A DNA stretch of 64,000 bases from Nocardioides sp. Arc9.136 (GTDB lineage: Bacteria > Actinomycetota > Actinomycetes > Propionibacteriales > Nocardioidaceae), in assembly GCF_030506255.1 (NCBI RefSeq), contig NZ_CP113431.1, positions 248,001-312,000 of the forward strand, given 5' to 3'. The notes beneath the pieces are model-generated. The model saw only the letters and a list, made by a program, of their open reading frames with translations, did not search any database and was not told the origin of the DNA. A program made the translations under genes and the position numbers. Below are positions 51,665 through 61,593 of this stretch, piece by piece (position 1 is the first letter of the stretch; the number at the start of each line of letters is the position of its first letter).

Positions 51665-51823
51665 ATGACCAAGTGGGAGTACCTGACCGCGCCGATCCTG
51701 ACGCACGCCGCCAAGCAGATCCTCGACAACTTCGGGGCCGATGGCTGGGAGCTCGTGCAGGTCGCGCCGGGGATGAGCCCGGAGAACCTCGTCGGCTACT
51801 TCAAGCGCCCGGTCGAGGGCTGA
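51665..51823 (+). CDS. Small DUF4177-like protein
   Basis: A 52-residue protein, MTKWEYLTAPILTHAAKQIL then DNFGADGWELVQVAPG and ENLVGYFKRPVEG. The pattern WEY...LDNFGADGWELVQV is the DUF4177 signature. It corresponds in position to the small gene Rv3678A next to the RidA-like gene in M. tuberculosis. Function unknown. The next gene begins 3 bases after its stop, so both are on one transcript. The 98-base stretch 51567-51664 between it and the divergent kinase gene carries the shared promoters. Confidence 0.75.
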   Translation: MTKWEYLTAPILTHAAKQILDNFGADGWELVQVAPGMSPENLVGYFKRPVEG

Positions 51824-51826
51824 GCC

Positions 51827-52300
51827 GTGGGCGCGACCCCCGAGGAGCGGCTCGCCGAGCTGGGGCTGGAGGTGCCGGAGGTCGCGGCGCCGGTGGCGGC
51901 GTACGTCCCGGCCGTCCGCTCCGGCGACCAGGTCTTCACCTCGGGCCAGCTGCCGATGCGCCAGGGCGAGCTGCTGGTGACCGGCAAGGTCGGCGGGGAG
52001 GTCAGCGCCGAGGAGGCCTACGCCTGCGCCCAGCAGTGCGCCCTCAACGCGATCGCCGCGATCAAGGCGCAGGTCGGTGACCTGGCGAACGTCGAGCGCG
52101 TCGTCAAGGTGACCGCCTTCATCGCCTCCACGCCCGACTTCACCGGCCAGCCGGGGGTCGCGAACGGCGCCTCGGAGCTCTTCGGCAACGCCTTCGGCGA
52201 CGCCGGCGTCCACGCCCGGTCCGCGGTCGGCGTGCCGGTGCTGCCGCTGGACGCGCCGGTCGAGGTCGAGGTCGTCGTCGCGGTCCGTCCGGGCGCATGA
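51827..52300 (+). CDS. RidA/YjgF/Rid-family protein
   Basis: A 157-residue trimeric Rid-family protein: YVPAVRSGDQVFTSGQLPMRQGELLVTGKVGGEVSAEEAYACAQQCALNAIAAIKAQVGDLANVERVVKVTAFIASTPDF. RidA itself hydrolyses reactive enamine/imine intermediates using an arginine (R105 in the E. coli-type); the C-terminal segment here, HARSAVGVPVLPLDAPVEVEVVV, retains an Arg in that region. The variant belongs to a longer actinobacterial subgroup, so activity is likely but not certain. It begins at GTG 51827 and overlaps the next gene by 4 bases. Confidence 0.85.
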   Translation: MGATPEERLAELGLEVPEVAAPVAAYVPAVRSGDQVFTSGQLPMRQGELLVTGKVGGEVSAEEAYACAQQCALNAIAAIKAQVGDLANVERVVKVTAFIASTPDFTGQPGVANGASELFGNAFGDAGVHARSAVGVPVLPLDAPVEVEVVVAVRPGA

Positions 52301-53166
52301 GGATCCCGCTGCCGCCGGTCCCGCTGCCCGAGCACCTGCTCGACGTCGCCCGGGAGTACGACGACGGCACGCGCGTCCCGGTGCAGCCGCGCGACGCGGC
52401 GACCGTGGTCCTGATGCGCGACTCGGCCGCGGGACCGGAGGTCTACCTTCTGCGCAGGCAGGTGTCGATGGACTTCGCCGGCGGCATGGCGGTCTTCCCC
52501 GGCGGCGGCGTGGACCAGCGCGACTTCGACGCCTCAGTCGCCTGGGCCGGCCCGGACGCGGCCGACTGGGCCCGGCGGCTCGGCACCGACGAGGAGCTGG
52601 CGCGGGCGCTGGTGTGCGCGGCGGTGCGCGAGACCTTCGAGGAGTCCGGCGTGCTCCTCGCCGGGGAGTCCGCGGAGACGGTGGTCGCCGACACGACCGG
52701 CGAGGACTGGGAGGCCGACCGGGTCGCCCTGGAGTCGCGCGAGCTCGCGATGACCGACTTCCTCAACCGCCGCGGGCTGGTGCTCCGCACCGACCTGCTC
52801 GGCACCTGGGACGGGTGGCTCACGCCGGTCTTCGAGCCCAAGCGCTACCGGACCTGGTTCTTCGTGGCGCTCCTGCCCGAGGGGCAGCGCACGCGCGACG
52901 TCTCGACCGAGTCCTCCTCGGTCACCTGGCTGCCGGCGGCCGTCGCGGCCGACCAGGCGGACGGTGGCGAGCTGGCGATGCTGCCGCCGACGTACCTCAC
53001 GTGCCTGGAGGTGGGCACCCACGGCACGACCGCGGAGGTGCTGGCCGAGGCCGAGCAGCGGGCGGTGGCCATGTTCACCCCGTCGGTCGAGCCGCTCGGG
53101 GACGCCTGGACGCTGTCCATGCCCGACCGGCTGCGGCCCCTGGTGGCCCAGCGCCGCCGCCCGTGA
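52297..53166 (+). CDS. NUDT19-like Nudix-fold protein with split Nudix box
   Basis: A 289-residue protein. FAGGMAVFPGGGVDQRDFD opens the Nudix box, but about 40 residues (WAGPDAADWARRLGTDEELARALVCA) come before AVRETFEESGVLL, the REUXEE part. This inserted arrangement is typical of the NUDT19/RP2 subgroup, which acts on CoA-type or other diphosphates. Glutamates needed for metal are present (RETFEESG). The C-terminus is helical. It is in a chain of four genes with 4-base overlaps or short gaps ending at the MBL-fold gene. Confidence 0.8.
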   Translation: MRIPLPPVPLPEHLLDVAREYDDGTRVPVQPRDAATVVLMRDSAAGPEVYLLRRQVSMDFAGGMAVFPGGGVDQRDFDASVAWAGPDAADWARRLGTDEELARALVCAAVRETFEESGVLLAGESAETVVADTTGEDWEADRVALESRELAMTDFLNRRGLVLRTDLLGTWDGWLTPVFEPKRYRTWFFVALLPEGQRTRDVSTESSSVTWLPAAVAADQADGGELAMLPPTYLTCLEVGTHGTTAEVLAEAEQRAVAMFTPSVEPLGDAWTLSMPDRLRPLVAQRRRP

Positions 53167-53966
53167 GCGGCTCCGCCACCGGCTGGGCCGGGGGGTCCTT
53201 CGGCGAGCGCGGGTCGTGCGTGCTCGCGCCCAACCCCGACCTGATGACGCTGGACGGCACCAACACCTGGGTGCTGCGCGAGCCGGGCGCGCGGCGCTCG
53301 ATCGTGGTCGACCCCGGCCCCTCGATCCTGGAGCACCTCGACGCGGTCGCGGAGACGGCCGGCGAGGTGGGCGCGGTGCTGCTGACCCACCACCACCTCG
53401 ACCACTCCGAGGCGGCCCGGGAGTTCGCCGAGCGGATGGGCTGCGGGGTCCGCGCGCTCGACCCGGCGTACCGGCTCGGGTCCGAGGGCCTCGCCGACGG
53501 CGACGTGGTGGAGGTCGACGGCCTCGAGGTCCACGTCGTCGCGACCCCGGGCCACACCGCCGACTCGCTGTCGTTCCTGCTGCCCGCGGAGGGTGCCCTG
53601 CTCACCGGGGACACCGTGCTCGGTCGCGGCACCACCGTCGTCGCCCACCCCGACGGCCGGCTCGGCGCCTACCTCGACAGCCTCGACCGGCTGCACGCCC
53701 TGGCCGAGCGGGCCGAGGCGCGGACGATCTGGCCCGGTCACGGCCCGGTCATCGAGGACGCGCTCGGGGCCCTGGACTTCTACATCGGCCACCGGCGTGA
53801 CCGGCTCGCGCAGGTCGAGGCGGCCGTCGCCGGACTGGCGGACGTGTCGCTCGAGGAGCTGCCGCGGCGGGTGGTCGAGGTCGTGTACGCCGACGTCGAC
53901 CCGGTCCTGTGGGGCGCCGCGGAGCTCTCGGTCCGCGCCCAGCTCGCCCACCTCGCCGCCCGCTGA
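53163..53966 (+). CDS. Metallo-beta-lactamase-fold hydrolase
   Basis: A 267-residue protein that starts at GTG overlapping the Nudix stop. Motifs: LLTHHHLDHSEAA (HxHxDH), VVATPGHTADSLSFLL (His), LLTGDTVLGRG (Asp) and IWPGHGPV (His), plus a C-terminal winged-helix-like region ELPRRVVEVVYADVDPVLWGAAELSVRAQLAHL. It is close to LACTB2/Rv3677c-like hydrolases, some of which cleave RNA. The substrate is not assigned here. It converges with crp across a double hairpin. Confidence 0.9.
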   Translation: MSGSATGWAGGSFGERGSCVLAPNPDLMTLDGTNTWVLREPGARRSIVVDPGPSILEHLDAVAETAGEVGAVLLTHHHLDHSEAAREFAERMGCGVRALDPAYRLGSEGLADGDVVEVDGLEVHVVATPGHTADSLSFLLPAEGALLTGDTVLGRGTTVVAHPDGRLGAYLDSLDRLHALAERAEARTIWPGHGPVIEDALGALDFYIGHRRDRLAQVEAAVAGLADVSLEELPRRVVEVVYADVDPVLWGAAELSVRAQLAHLAAR

Positions 53967-53990
53967 CCAGCCGAGTCGGGGCGGCTCGAC

Positions 53991-54018
53991 GGTCAGGGGT
54001 CCTGACCCGAGGGTCAGG
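53991..54018. terminator. Overlapping hairpins between convergent genes
   Basis: GGTCAGG-GGT-CCTGACC (53991-54007) overlaps CCTGACCC-GA-GGGTCAGG (54001-54018), two mutually exclusive stems. The repeat unit CCTGACC/GGTCAGG also forms the convergent hairpin at 926-950. It is a plausible two-way terminator for the MBL and crp genes. Confidence 0.6.
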
Positions 54019-54024
54019 CCCGGC

Positions 54025-54702
54025 TCAACGGGCGCGGCGGGACAGGCGCTCGACGTCCATGATGACCACCGAGCGCGGCTCGAGGCGGAGCCAGCCGCGG
54101 GAGGCGAAGTCGGCCAGCGCCTTGTTGACCGTCTCGCGGGAGGCGCCGACCAGCTGGGCGAGCTCCTCCTGCGTGAGGTCGTGGTGGACGTGCACCCCGT
54201 CGTCGGCGGTGCGGCCGAAGCGGTCGGCGAGGTCGAGCAGGGCCTTGGCGACGCGGCCGGGGACGTCGGAGAAGACGAGGTCGGCCACGACGTCGTTGGC
54301 CTTGCGCAGCCGGCCGGCGAGCTGGGTGAGCAGGCCGCGGGCGACCACGGGGCGCCCCTCGAGCCAGCGCAGGAGGTCCTCGTGGGAGAGCGAGGCGAAC
54401 GAGGCGTCGGTCACCGCGGTGACGGTCGCCGAGCGCGGACCCGGGTCGAAGAGCGAGAGCTCGCCGAACATCTGGCCGGGGCCGAGGATCGCCAGCAGGT
54501 TCTCGCGGCCGTCGGAGGAGGTGCGGCCGAGCTTCACCTTGCCGTCGAGGACGATGTAGAGCTTGTCACCGGAGTCGCCCTCGTGGAACAGCACGTCCCC
54601 GCGGCGCAGCCGGCTCTCCGACATCGACGCCCGCAGCGCCGTCGCCGCCTCGTCGTCCAGCGCGCTGAACAGCGGCGCCTGACGAAGTACGTCGTTGTCC
54701 AC
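54025..54702 (-). CDS. crp: Cyclic-AMP-type Crp/Fnr regulator
   Basis: A 225-residue regulator. The cyclic-nucleotide-binding domain contains [19 protein letters not shown] and [18 protein letters not shown] (the phosphate-binding cassette with the Arg). The winged helix is [34 protein letters not shown]. It closely follows the Rv3676/Glxr pattern, a global regulator. Start GTG 54702 has GGAGGAGG 8 bases upstream; the upstream in-frame ATG at 54726 is less likely. It is divergent from nth. Confidence 0.9.
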   Translation of the reverse strand: MDNDVLRQAPLFSALDDEAATALRASMSESRLRRGDVLFHEGDSGDKLYIVLDGKVKLGRTSSDGRENLLAILGPGQMFGELSLFDPGPRSATVTAVTDASFASLSHEDLLRWLEGRPVVARGLLTQLAGRLRKANDVVADLVFSDVPGRVAKALLDLADRFGRTADDGVHVHHDLTQEELAQLVGASRETVNKALADFASRGWLRLEPRSVVIMDVERLSRRAR

Positions 54703-54852
54703 GGGTCCTCCTCCTCGGCGATCCACCGGGCATGGGTCGCGTCCTCGGGAATCCTACTCAGTGCCGTTCCTCACAAGCACCATCGGCACGGCGGGTCGCC
54801 CGCGAGGATGGGCGGTTGCCGGTGCTCCGGGCGCGCTGTCGGTGGCGGTCCG

Positions 54853-54858
54853 TACCCT
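54853..54858 (+). promoter_or_regulatory. Probable -10 box for leaderless nth transcript
   Basis: TACCCT lies 7 bases before GTG 54866 and no ribosome site intervenes. Confidence 0.45.
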
Positions 54859-54865
54859 TGTCGCC

Positions 54866-55570
54866 GTGCCAGCCGAGGAGTCGCCGACCGCGCTGGTCCG
54901 GCGCGCCCGCAAGATCGACCGGGTCCTCGCGGAGACCTATCCCGACGCCCGGTGCGAGCTGGACTTCGCCAACCCCTTCGAGCTGCTGGTCGTCACGGTG
55001 CTCAGCGCGCAGACCACGGACCGGCGGGTCAACGCGGCGCGGCCGGCGCTGTTCGCGGCGTACCCCGACGCCCGCGCGATGGCCGCCGCCGACCGGGCCC
55101 ACCTCGAGCAGCTGGTCGGCCCGCTGGGCTTCTTCCGCGCCAAGACCGAGTCGCTGCTGAAGCTGAGCGCGGCGCTCGTGGCCGACCACGGCGGCGAGGT
55201 GCCGCCGCGGCTGGACGACCTGGTCAAGCTCCCCGGCGTCGGCCGCAAGACCGCCAACGTCGTGCTGGGCAACGCCTTCGACATCCCGGGCATCACCGTC
55301 GACACCCACTTCGGCCGCCTGGTGCGCCGCTTCGGGTGGACCGAGGAGACCGACCCGGTCAAGGTCGAGCACGCCGTGGGGGCGCTCTTCCCCAAGCGCG
55401 ACTGGACGATGCTGTCCCACCACCTGATCTGGCACGGCCGGCGGGTCTGCCACGCCAAGAAGCCGGCGTGCGGCGCCTGCCCGGTCGCGCGCTGGTGCCC
55501 GGCGTACGGCGCGGGCCCGACCGACCCCGAGGCAGCGGCCGCCCTGGTCAAGACCCAGGGCCCCGCGTGA
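54866..55570 (+). CDS. nth: Endonuclease III (DNA glycosylase/AP lyase)
   Basis: A 234-residue base-excision repair enzyme that removes oxidised pyrimidines. [17 protein letters not shown] precedes the helix-hairpin-helix [17 protein letters not shown] with the catalytic Lys, and the catalytic Asp lies in [10 protein letters not shown]. The iron-sulphur cluster loop is [17 protein letters not shown] (C-x6-C-x2-C-x5-C). The start GTG 54866 was chosen because of the -10 box and the family N-terminus [15 protein letters not shown]. The Nudix gene downstream overlaps the stop by 4 bases. Confidence 0.95.
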   Translation: MPAEESPTALVRRARKIDRVLAETYPDARCELDFANPFELLVVTVLSAQTTDRRVNAARPALFAAYPDARAMAAADRAHLEQLVGPLGFFRAKTESLLKLSAALVADHGGEVPPRLDDLVKLPGVGRKTANVVLGNAFDIPGITVDTHFGRLVRRFGWTEETDPVKVEHAVGALFPKRDWTMLSHHLIWHGRRVCHAKKPACGACPVARWCPAYGAGPTDPEAAAALVKTQGPA

Positions 55571-56295
55571 GCGCCGACCGGCCGGTGCCGGGCCTGCCGG
55601 ACTGGATGCGGCCGGTCGAGCAGGCCGTCTCCACCATCGAGGTCACCCACCTGACCCGCTTCGTCCCGCCGGAGGACTCCGACGCCCGCGAGGGTGCGGT
55701 GCTGATGCTCTTCAGCGAGGGTCCGCGCGGCGGCGAGGTGCTGCTGACCGAGCGCGCGCACGACATGCGCAGCCACCCCGGCCAGGTCTCCTTCCCCGGC
55801 GGCTCGATCGACCCGGGGGAGTCGGTCGTCGAGGCGGCGCTGCGGGAGGCCGAGGAGGAGGTCGGCGTCGTGCCGGGCTCGGTCGACGTCGTGGGGTGCC
55901 TGCCGCAGCTGTGGCTGCCGCCGAGCAACTTCGCGGTCACCCCGGTGGTCGGCTGGTGGCGCGAGCCCGCGCAGGTCTCGGTGGTGAGCCGGGCCGAGGT
56001 GCACGCGATCCACCACGCCGCGATCGAGGACCTCGTCGACCCCGAGAACCGCGTGACCGTGCGTCACCCGGTGGGCTACACGAGCCCGGGCTTCCTGATC
56101 GGCCCCGAGCGCGACGTCATCCTGTGGGGCTTCACCGGCGGGATCATCGCGCGGCTCTTCGACTACCTGGGCTGGACGCGCGCGTGGGACACCTCGCGGG
56201 TCCGCGACCTGCCGGCGTACATGCTGCAAGGTGACTCCCGCACCCAGCGGAACGCCCGCGCGGGCATGCTGGACATCGAGGAGCCCGATCGGTGA
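55567..56295 (+). CDS. Nudix hydrolase, CoA pyrophosphatase-like
   Basis: A 242-residue protein. The Nudix box is intact: [24 protein letters not shown], preceded by SHPGQVSFP, a signature of the CoA diphosphatase (NUDT7/8) subgroup. It is the Rv3672c equivalent. It starts at GTG 55567, overlapping nth; its own stop overlaps the protease gene by 4 bases. A thioredoxin-like gene found between these two in M. tuberculosis (Rv3673c) is absent here. Confidence 0.9.
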   Translation: MSADRPVPGLPDWMRPVEQAVSTIEVTHLTRFVPPEDSDAREGAVLMLFSEGPRGGEVLLTERAHDMRSHPGQVSFPGGSIDPGESVVEAALREAEEEVGVVPGSVDVVGCLPQLWLPPSNFAVTPVVGWWREPAQVSVVSRAEVHAIHHAAIEDLVDPENRVTVRHPVGYTSPGFLIGPERDVILWGFTGGIIARLFDYLGWTRAWDTSRVRDLPAYMLQGDSRTQRNARAGMLDIEEPDR

Positions 56296-57467
56296 ACGCG
56301 CTGGACTGGCTGCTGGTCCTGCTGGTGCTCGCGTACGCGCTCTCCGGCTACTGGCAGGGCTTCGTCACCGGCGCGTTCGCGACCACGGGGCTGCTCCTCG
56401 GCGGTCTGGCCGGCGTGTGGCTGGCCCCGGTCGCCCTCGGTGACGCGGCGCCCTCGCTCGTCGTGTCGCTGGGCGCGCTGTTCATCGTGATCCTGACCGC
56501 CTCGCTGGGCCAGGCGGTCCTGCAGTACGCCGGCGCGCGGATCCGCGACCGGATCACCTGGCAGCCGGTGCGGGCCATCGACGCGGTCGGCGGCGCGGCG
56601 CTCAGCGCGGCGGCCGTGCTGCTGGTGGCCTGGGCGCTCGGCGTCGCGATCTCCGGGTCGGCCATCTCCGGGGTCACCCCGCTGGTCCGCGGGTCGACGG
56701 TGCTCGCGAAGGTCGACGGGGCGCTGCCCGGCTCGGCCGGGAACGTGCTCGACACGTTCAACAACGTGGTCGGGACGACGTTCTTCCCCCGCTACCTCGA
56801 GCCGTTCGCGCCGGAGCGGATCGTCGAGGTGGGCCCCGGCCCGAAGCGGCTGCTGCGCGACCCCGACGTCGAGGCCGCCCAGCCCAGCGTGCTGAAGATC
56901 CGCGGGACGAACGGGTGCGGCCGCGGGATCGAGGGCTCGGGGTTCCTCTACGCCGACGACCGGCTGATGACCAACGCCCACGTGGTGGCCGGGGTCGCGG
57001 AGCCGGCGGTCGAGCTCGGCGAGGACACCGTCTCGGCGCAGGTCGTCTACTACAACAGCGAGCTCGACGTGGCGGTGCTGGCGCTCGACGACGGCGGGCT
57101 GCCGGTGCTGGACTTCGACGAGGACGCCCAGCCCAGGGACGGGGTGGCGATCCTGGGCTACCCCCAGGACGGGCCCTACAACGTCAACCCGGGCCGGATC
57201 CGTGCCGAGCAGCGGCTGCGCTCGCCCAACATCTACGGCGACGGCACCGTGATCCGCGAGGTCTTCTCGCTGCGCGGGCTGGTGCGCCCCGGCAACTCCG
57301 GCGGCCCGATCGTCTCCTCGCGCGGCGACGTCGTCGGCGTGGTGTTCGCGGCCTCGGTGACCGACAAGGACACCGGCTACGCGCTGACCGCCGAGCAGGT
57401 GGCCGACGCCCGCCGCATCGGCGTCACCAACACCGAGGCCGTGTCGACCGGCGACTGCGCGGGCTGA
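56292..57467 (+). CDS. marP: MarP-like membrane serine protease
   Basis: A 391-residue protease. The N-terminal half has four membrane helices (LDWLLVLLVLAYALSGYW, GAFATTGLLLGGLAGVWL, LVVSLGALFIVILTASLG, AVGGAALSAAAVLLVAWAL). The C-terminal half is a trypsin-like domain: MTNAHVVAG (His), SELDVAVLAL (Asp), RPGNSGGPIVSS (Ser). A pair of cysteines (NGCGRGIEGSGF and TGDCAG) matches the disulphide reported for MarP. MarP is needed for survival at low pH in M. tuberculosis and cleaves an envelope hydrolase. The order nth-Nudix-marP is the same there. Confidence 0.9.
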   Translation: MNALDWLLVLLVLAYALSGYWQGFVTGAFATTGLLLGGLAGVWLAPVALGDAAPSLVVSLGALFIVILTASLGQAVLQYAGARIRDRITWQPVRAIDAVGGAALSAAAVLLVAWALGVAISGSAISGVTPLVRGSTVLAKVDGALPGSAGNVLDTFNNVVGTTFFPRYLEPFAPERIVEVGPGPKRLLRDPDVEAAQPSVLKIRGTNGCGRGIEGSGFLYADDRLMTNAHVVAGVAEPAVELGEDTVSAQVVYYNSELDVAVLALDDGGLPVLDFDEDAQPRDGVAILGYPQDGPYNVNPGRIRAEQRLRSPNIYGDGTVIREVFSLRGLVRPGNSGGPIVSSRGDVVGVVFAASVTDKDTGYALTAEQVADARRIGVTNTEAVSTGDCAG

Positions 57468-57482
57468 GCCGGCGGGCTGCAG

Positions 57483-57568
57483 GAATCCCCGGTTCCCCGG
57501 GGATTCCGGCGCTTCTCAGGGGAAGCATCGGCCGAGATGTGCCGGTTTCCCCGGTTCCCCGGGGAAAC
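57483..57568. repeat. Hairpin repeat element, copy B
   Basis: Two perfect hairpins with the same loop: GAATCCCCGG-TTCC-CCGGGGATTC (57483-57506) and GTTTCCCCGG-TTCC-CCGGGGAAAC (57545-57568). The segment between carries CCGGCGCTTCTCAGGGGA (57506-57523) and TGTGCCGGTTTCCCCGG (57538-57554), both shared with copy A at 42205-42290. It lies between the convergent marP and holin-like genes. Confidence 0.75.
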
Positions 57569-57587
57569 TGTCAGCCCGGTCAGCGGC

Positions 57588-57998
57588 TCAGGCCTGGCCC
57601 TTGAGCGCGCGGGGGATCTCGCGGCCCTGCTCGATGGCCTTCTCGGGGGCACGCACCTGCTTGACCTTCTTCAGGCCGACGAAGCCGAGCAGGCCGGCGA
57701 GGAGCAGGTAGAAGCCGAAGACGATCAGGAACGCCCAGTGCAGCTCGAGGCCCTTGTCGTCCCAGTGGATGAAGTAGGCGATCGCGACCGAGAGCATGAT
57801 GATCGCCAGCACCGCGACGAAGCCCGCGGCGGCGAACAGCCCGACGCCGATGCCGCCGGCCTTGACGCTGACCTTGAGCTCGGACTTCGCGAGCTGGATC
57901 TCCTTGGAGACCAGCGTCGAGATGTCGCGGCTCGCGTCGGCGACGAGACGACCGATGGTGGGGTCGCCGTCCTGCGGCGGCCTGACCGGATGCGACAT
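57588..57998 (-). CDS. Actinobacterial holin-X-like (Phage_holin_3_6) membrane protein
   Basis: A 136-residue protein with a cytosolic N-terminus DPTIGRLVADASRDISTLVSKEIQLAKSELKVS and two membrane helices (VGLFAAAGFVAVLAIIMLSVAIAYF and WAFLIVFGFYLLLAGLLGFVGL). The pattern fits the putative Actinobacterial Holin-X group. Despite the name, these genes occur as ordinary chromosomal genes next to marP-like genes, and no other phage genes are near. The role is unknown. It lies 71 bases from the NhaA gene on the same strand. Confidence 0.8.
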   Translation of the reverse strand: MSHPVRPPQDGDPTIGRLVADASRDISTLVSKEIQLAKSELKVSVKAGGIGVGLFAAAGFVAVLAIIMLSVAIAYFIHWDDKGLELHWAFLIVFGFYLLLAGLLGFVGLKKVKQVRAPEKAIEQGREIPRALKGQA

Positions 57999-58069
57999 TC
58001 GTTCGTTCCCCTTGCGTCGAGATGTGGCCCTGACCCTACAGAACCCCTCTGGGCGGGGATCAGTCGTCG

Positions 58070-59365
58070 TCAGTCCTGCTGGTAGACGTCCGGTACCCCG
58101 TCGGCGTCGGCGTCGCGCTCCTCGGCCTCGCAGATCCGCCGGTAGACCCGGTTGCGCGCGCGCAGCACCAGCGCCGCCAGCACGGTGGCCAGCAGCGAGC
58201 CGACCAGCACCCCGACCTTGACGTGGTCGTCCTGGGTGCCCTGGCCGAACGCCAGCTCGCCGATCAGCAGCGAGACGGTGAAGCCGATGCCGGCCAGCAT
58301 CGCCATGCCGATCACGTCGACCCAGGACAGCTCCTCGTCGAGGTCGGCGCGGGTGAAGGTGGCCAGCAGCCAGGTGGAGCCGGCGATGCCGACGGTCTTG
58401 CCGACCACCAGGCCCAGCACGATGCCGAGCGCGACGGGGTCCCGGAGGGCCTCGAGGAAGCCGTCGACTCCGCCGACGGTGACGCCGGCGGCGAAGAACG
58501 CGAAGACGGGCACGGCGAACCCGGCCGAGAGCGGTCGTACGACGTGCTCGAGGTGCTCGGCCATCCCGGGGCCGTCGCCCCCGTCGCGGCGCAGCACGGG
58601 GACGGTGAAGCCGAGCAGCACGCCGGCGACCGTCGCGTGCACGCCGGACTCGTGCACCAGCACCCAGGTGACCAGGGCGAGCGGCACGAGCAGGAAGCCG
58701 GACCGGACCCGCTTCTGGACGAGGAACGCGAACGCGGCGAGCGGCACCAGCGCCAGTGCGAGGAACGGCAGGCGCAGCTCGTCGGTGTAGAAGAGCGCGA
58801 TGATCGTGATGGCCAGCAGGTCGTCGACCACGGCCAGGGTCAGCAGGAAGGTGCGCAGCCCCGCGGGCAGGTGGGTGCTGATCACCGCGAGGATCGCCAC
58901 GGCGAAGGCGATGTCGGTGGCGGTGGGGATCGCCCAGCCGGCCAGCTCGCCGTCGTGGAGGAGGTTCCACCCGACGTACACGACGGCCGGCAGGGCCATG
59001 CCGCCGACCGCGGCCGCGACGGGCACGGCCGCGCGGCGCGGGTCGCGGAGGTCGCCGGCGACGAACTCGCGCTTGAGCTCGAGGCCCGCGACGAAGAAGA
59101 AGATCGCCAGCAGGCCGTCGGCGGCCCAGGTGCCGATGGTCAGGTCGAGGTGCAGGGCCTCCGGCCCGACGCGGAAGTCGCGCGCCGCCTCGTACACGTC
59201 GGCCCAGGGGGTGTTGGCCCACACGATCGCGACGAGCGCGCCGGCGATCAGCAGCATGCCGCCGGTGGTCTCCGAGCGGAGCACCTCGGCGATGCGGGTG
59301 TTCTCGAGCAGTGAGGGGCGGACGAAGAGGCGGCCGCGCTGGGGGGAGGGCGTCGGGGTGGTCAT
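58070..59365 (-). CDS. nhaA: Na+/H+ antiporter NhaA
   Basis: A 431-residue NhaA with about 12 helices. The discontinuous helix motifs are present: [28 protein letters not shown] with the two ion-binding aspartates, and [14 protein letters not shown] with the conserved Lys. It extrudes Na+ at alkaline pH. The C-terminus ends [18 protein letters not shown], where DxDxDGxxD resembles a calcium-binding EF-hand-like/thrombospondin loop and is not part of the usual family. The start ATG 59365 precedes the N-terminal helical segment. Confidence 0.95.
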   Translation of the reverse strand: MTTPTPSPQRGRLFVRPSLLENTRIAEVLRSETTGGMLLIAGALVAIVWANTPWADVYEAARDFRVGPEALHLDLTIGTWAADGLLAIFFFVAGLELKREFVAGDLRDPRRAAVPVAAAVGGMALPAVVYVGWNLLHDGELAGWAIPTATDIAFAVAILAVISTHLPAGLRTFLLTLAVVDDLLAITIIALFYTDELRLPFLALALVPLAAFAFLVQKRVRSGFLLVPLALVTWVLVHESGVHATVAGVLLGFTVPVLRRDGGDGPGMAEHLEHVVRPLSAGFAVPVFAFFAAGVTVGGVDGFLEALRDPVALGIVLGLVVGKTVGIAGSTWLLATFTRADLDEELSWVDVIGMAMLAGIGFTVSLLIGELAFGQGTQDDHVKVGVLVGSLLATVLAALVLRARNRVYRRICEAEERDADADGVPDVYQQD

Positions 59366-59456
59366 GGGGCTCCAGGGGTCGCGGAACGGACGCCGACCAG
59401 ACTTCCCGGCACACCCTGCTCGGAGCCTACCGTCCGTTCCGTGACGTCCGGCCCCC

Positions 59457-59476
59457 GTGGGCCGCCCGGGGCCCAC
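59457..59476 (-). terminator. Possible terminator after acetyl-CoA synthetase
   Basis: GTGGGCC-GCCCGG-GGCCCAC, a 7-bp GC-rich stem about 20 bases after the acs stop on the minus strand. The rest of 59366-59496 shows nothing else clear. Confidence 0.4.
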
Positions 59477-59496
59477 CCCCGGACGGCCCTCACGGG

Positions 59497-61482
<1,986 letters not shown>

Positions 61483-61534
61483 TTCAGGGCTCCTGATCGT
61501 CCGACGAGGGGTGGCCCTCGCCACAGTAGTGAAG

Positions 61535-61582
61535 GGTCGTGTGCCCCGGAACGCGGTGCGGCGCGTCCCGGGGCACACGACC
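61535..61582 (-). terminator. Long hairpin between the symporter and acs genes
   Basis: GGTCGTGTGCCCCGG (61535-61549) pairs exactly with CCGGGGCACACGACC (61568-61582), with an 18-base loop. It starts 12 bases after the symporter stop on the minus strand and would reduce read-through into acs. Confidence 0.7.
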
Positions 61583-61593
61583 GGGGGTGGGCC

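Noticed and set aside
57588..57998. Holin-like gene as evidence of a prophage
   Set aside because: No lysin, tail, capsid, integrase or terminase genes nearby. This holin-X family is a normal chromosomal membrane protein in actinobacteria.
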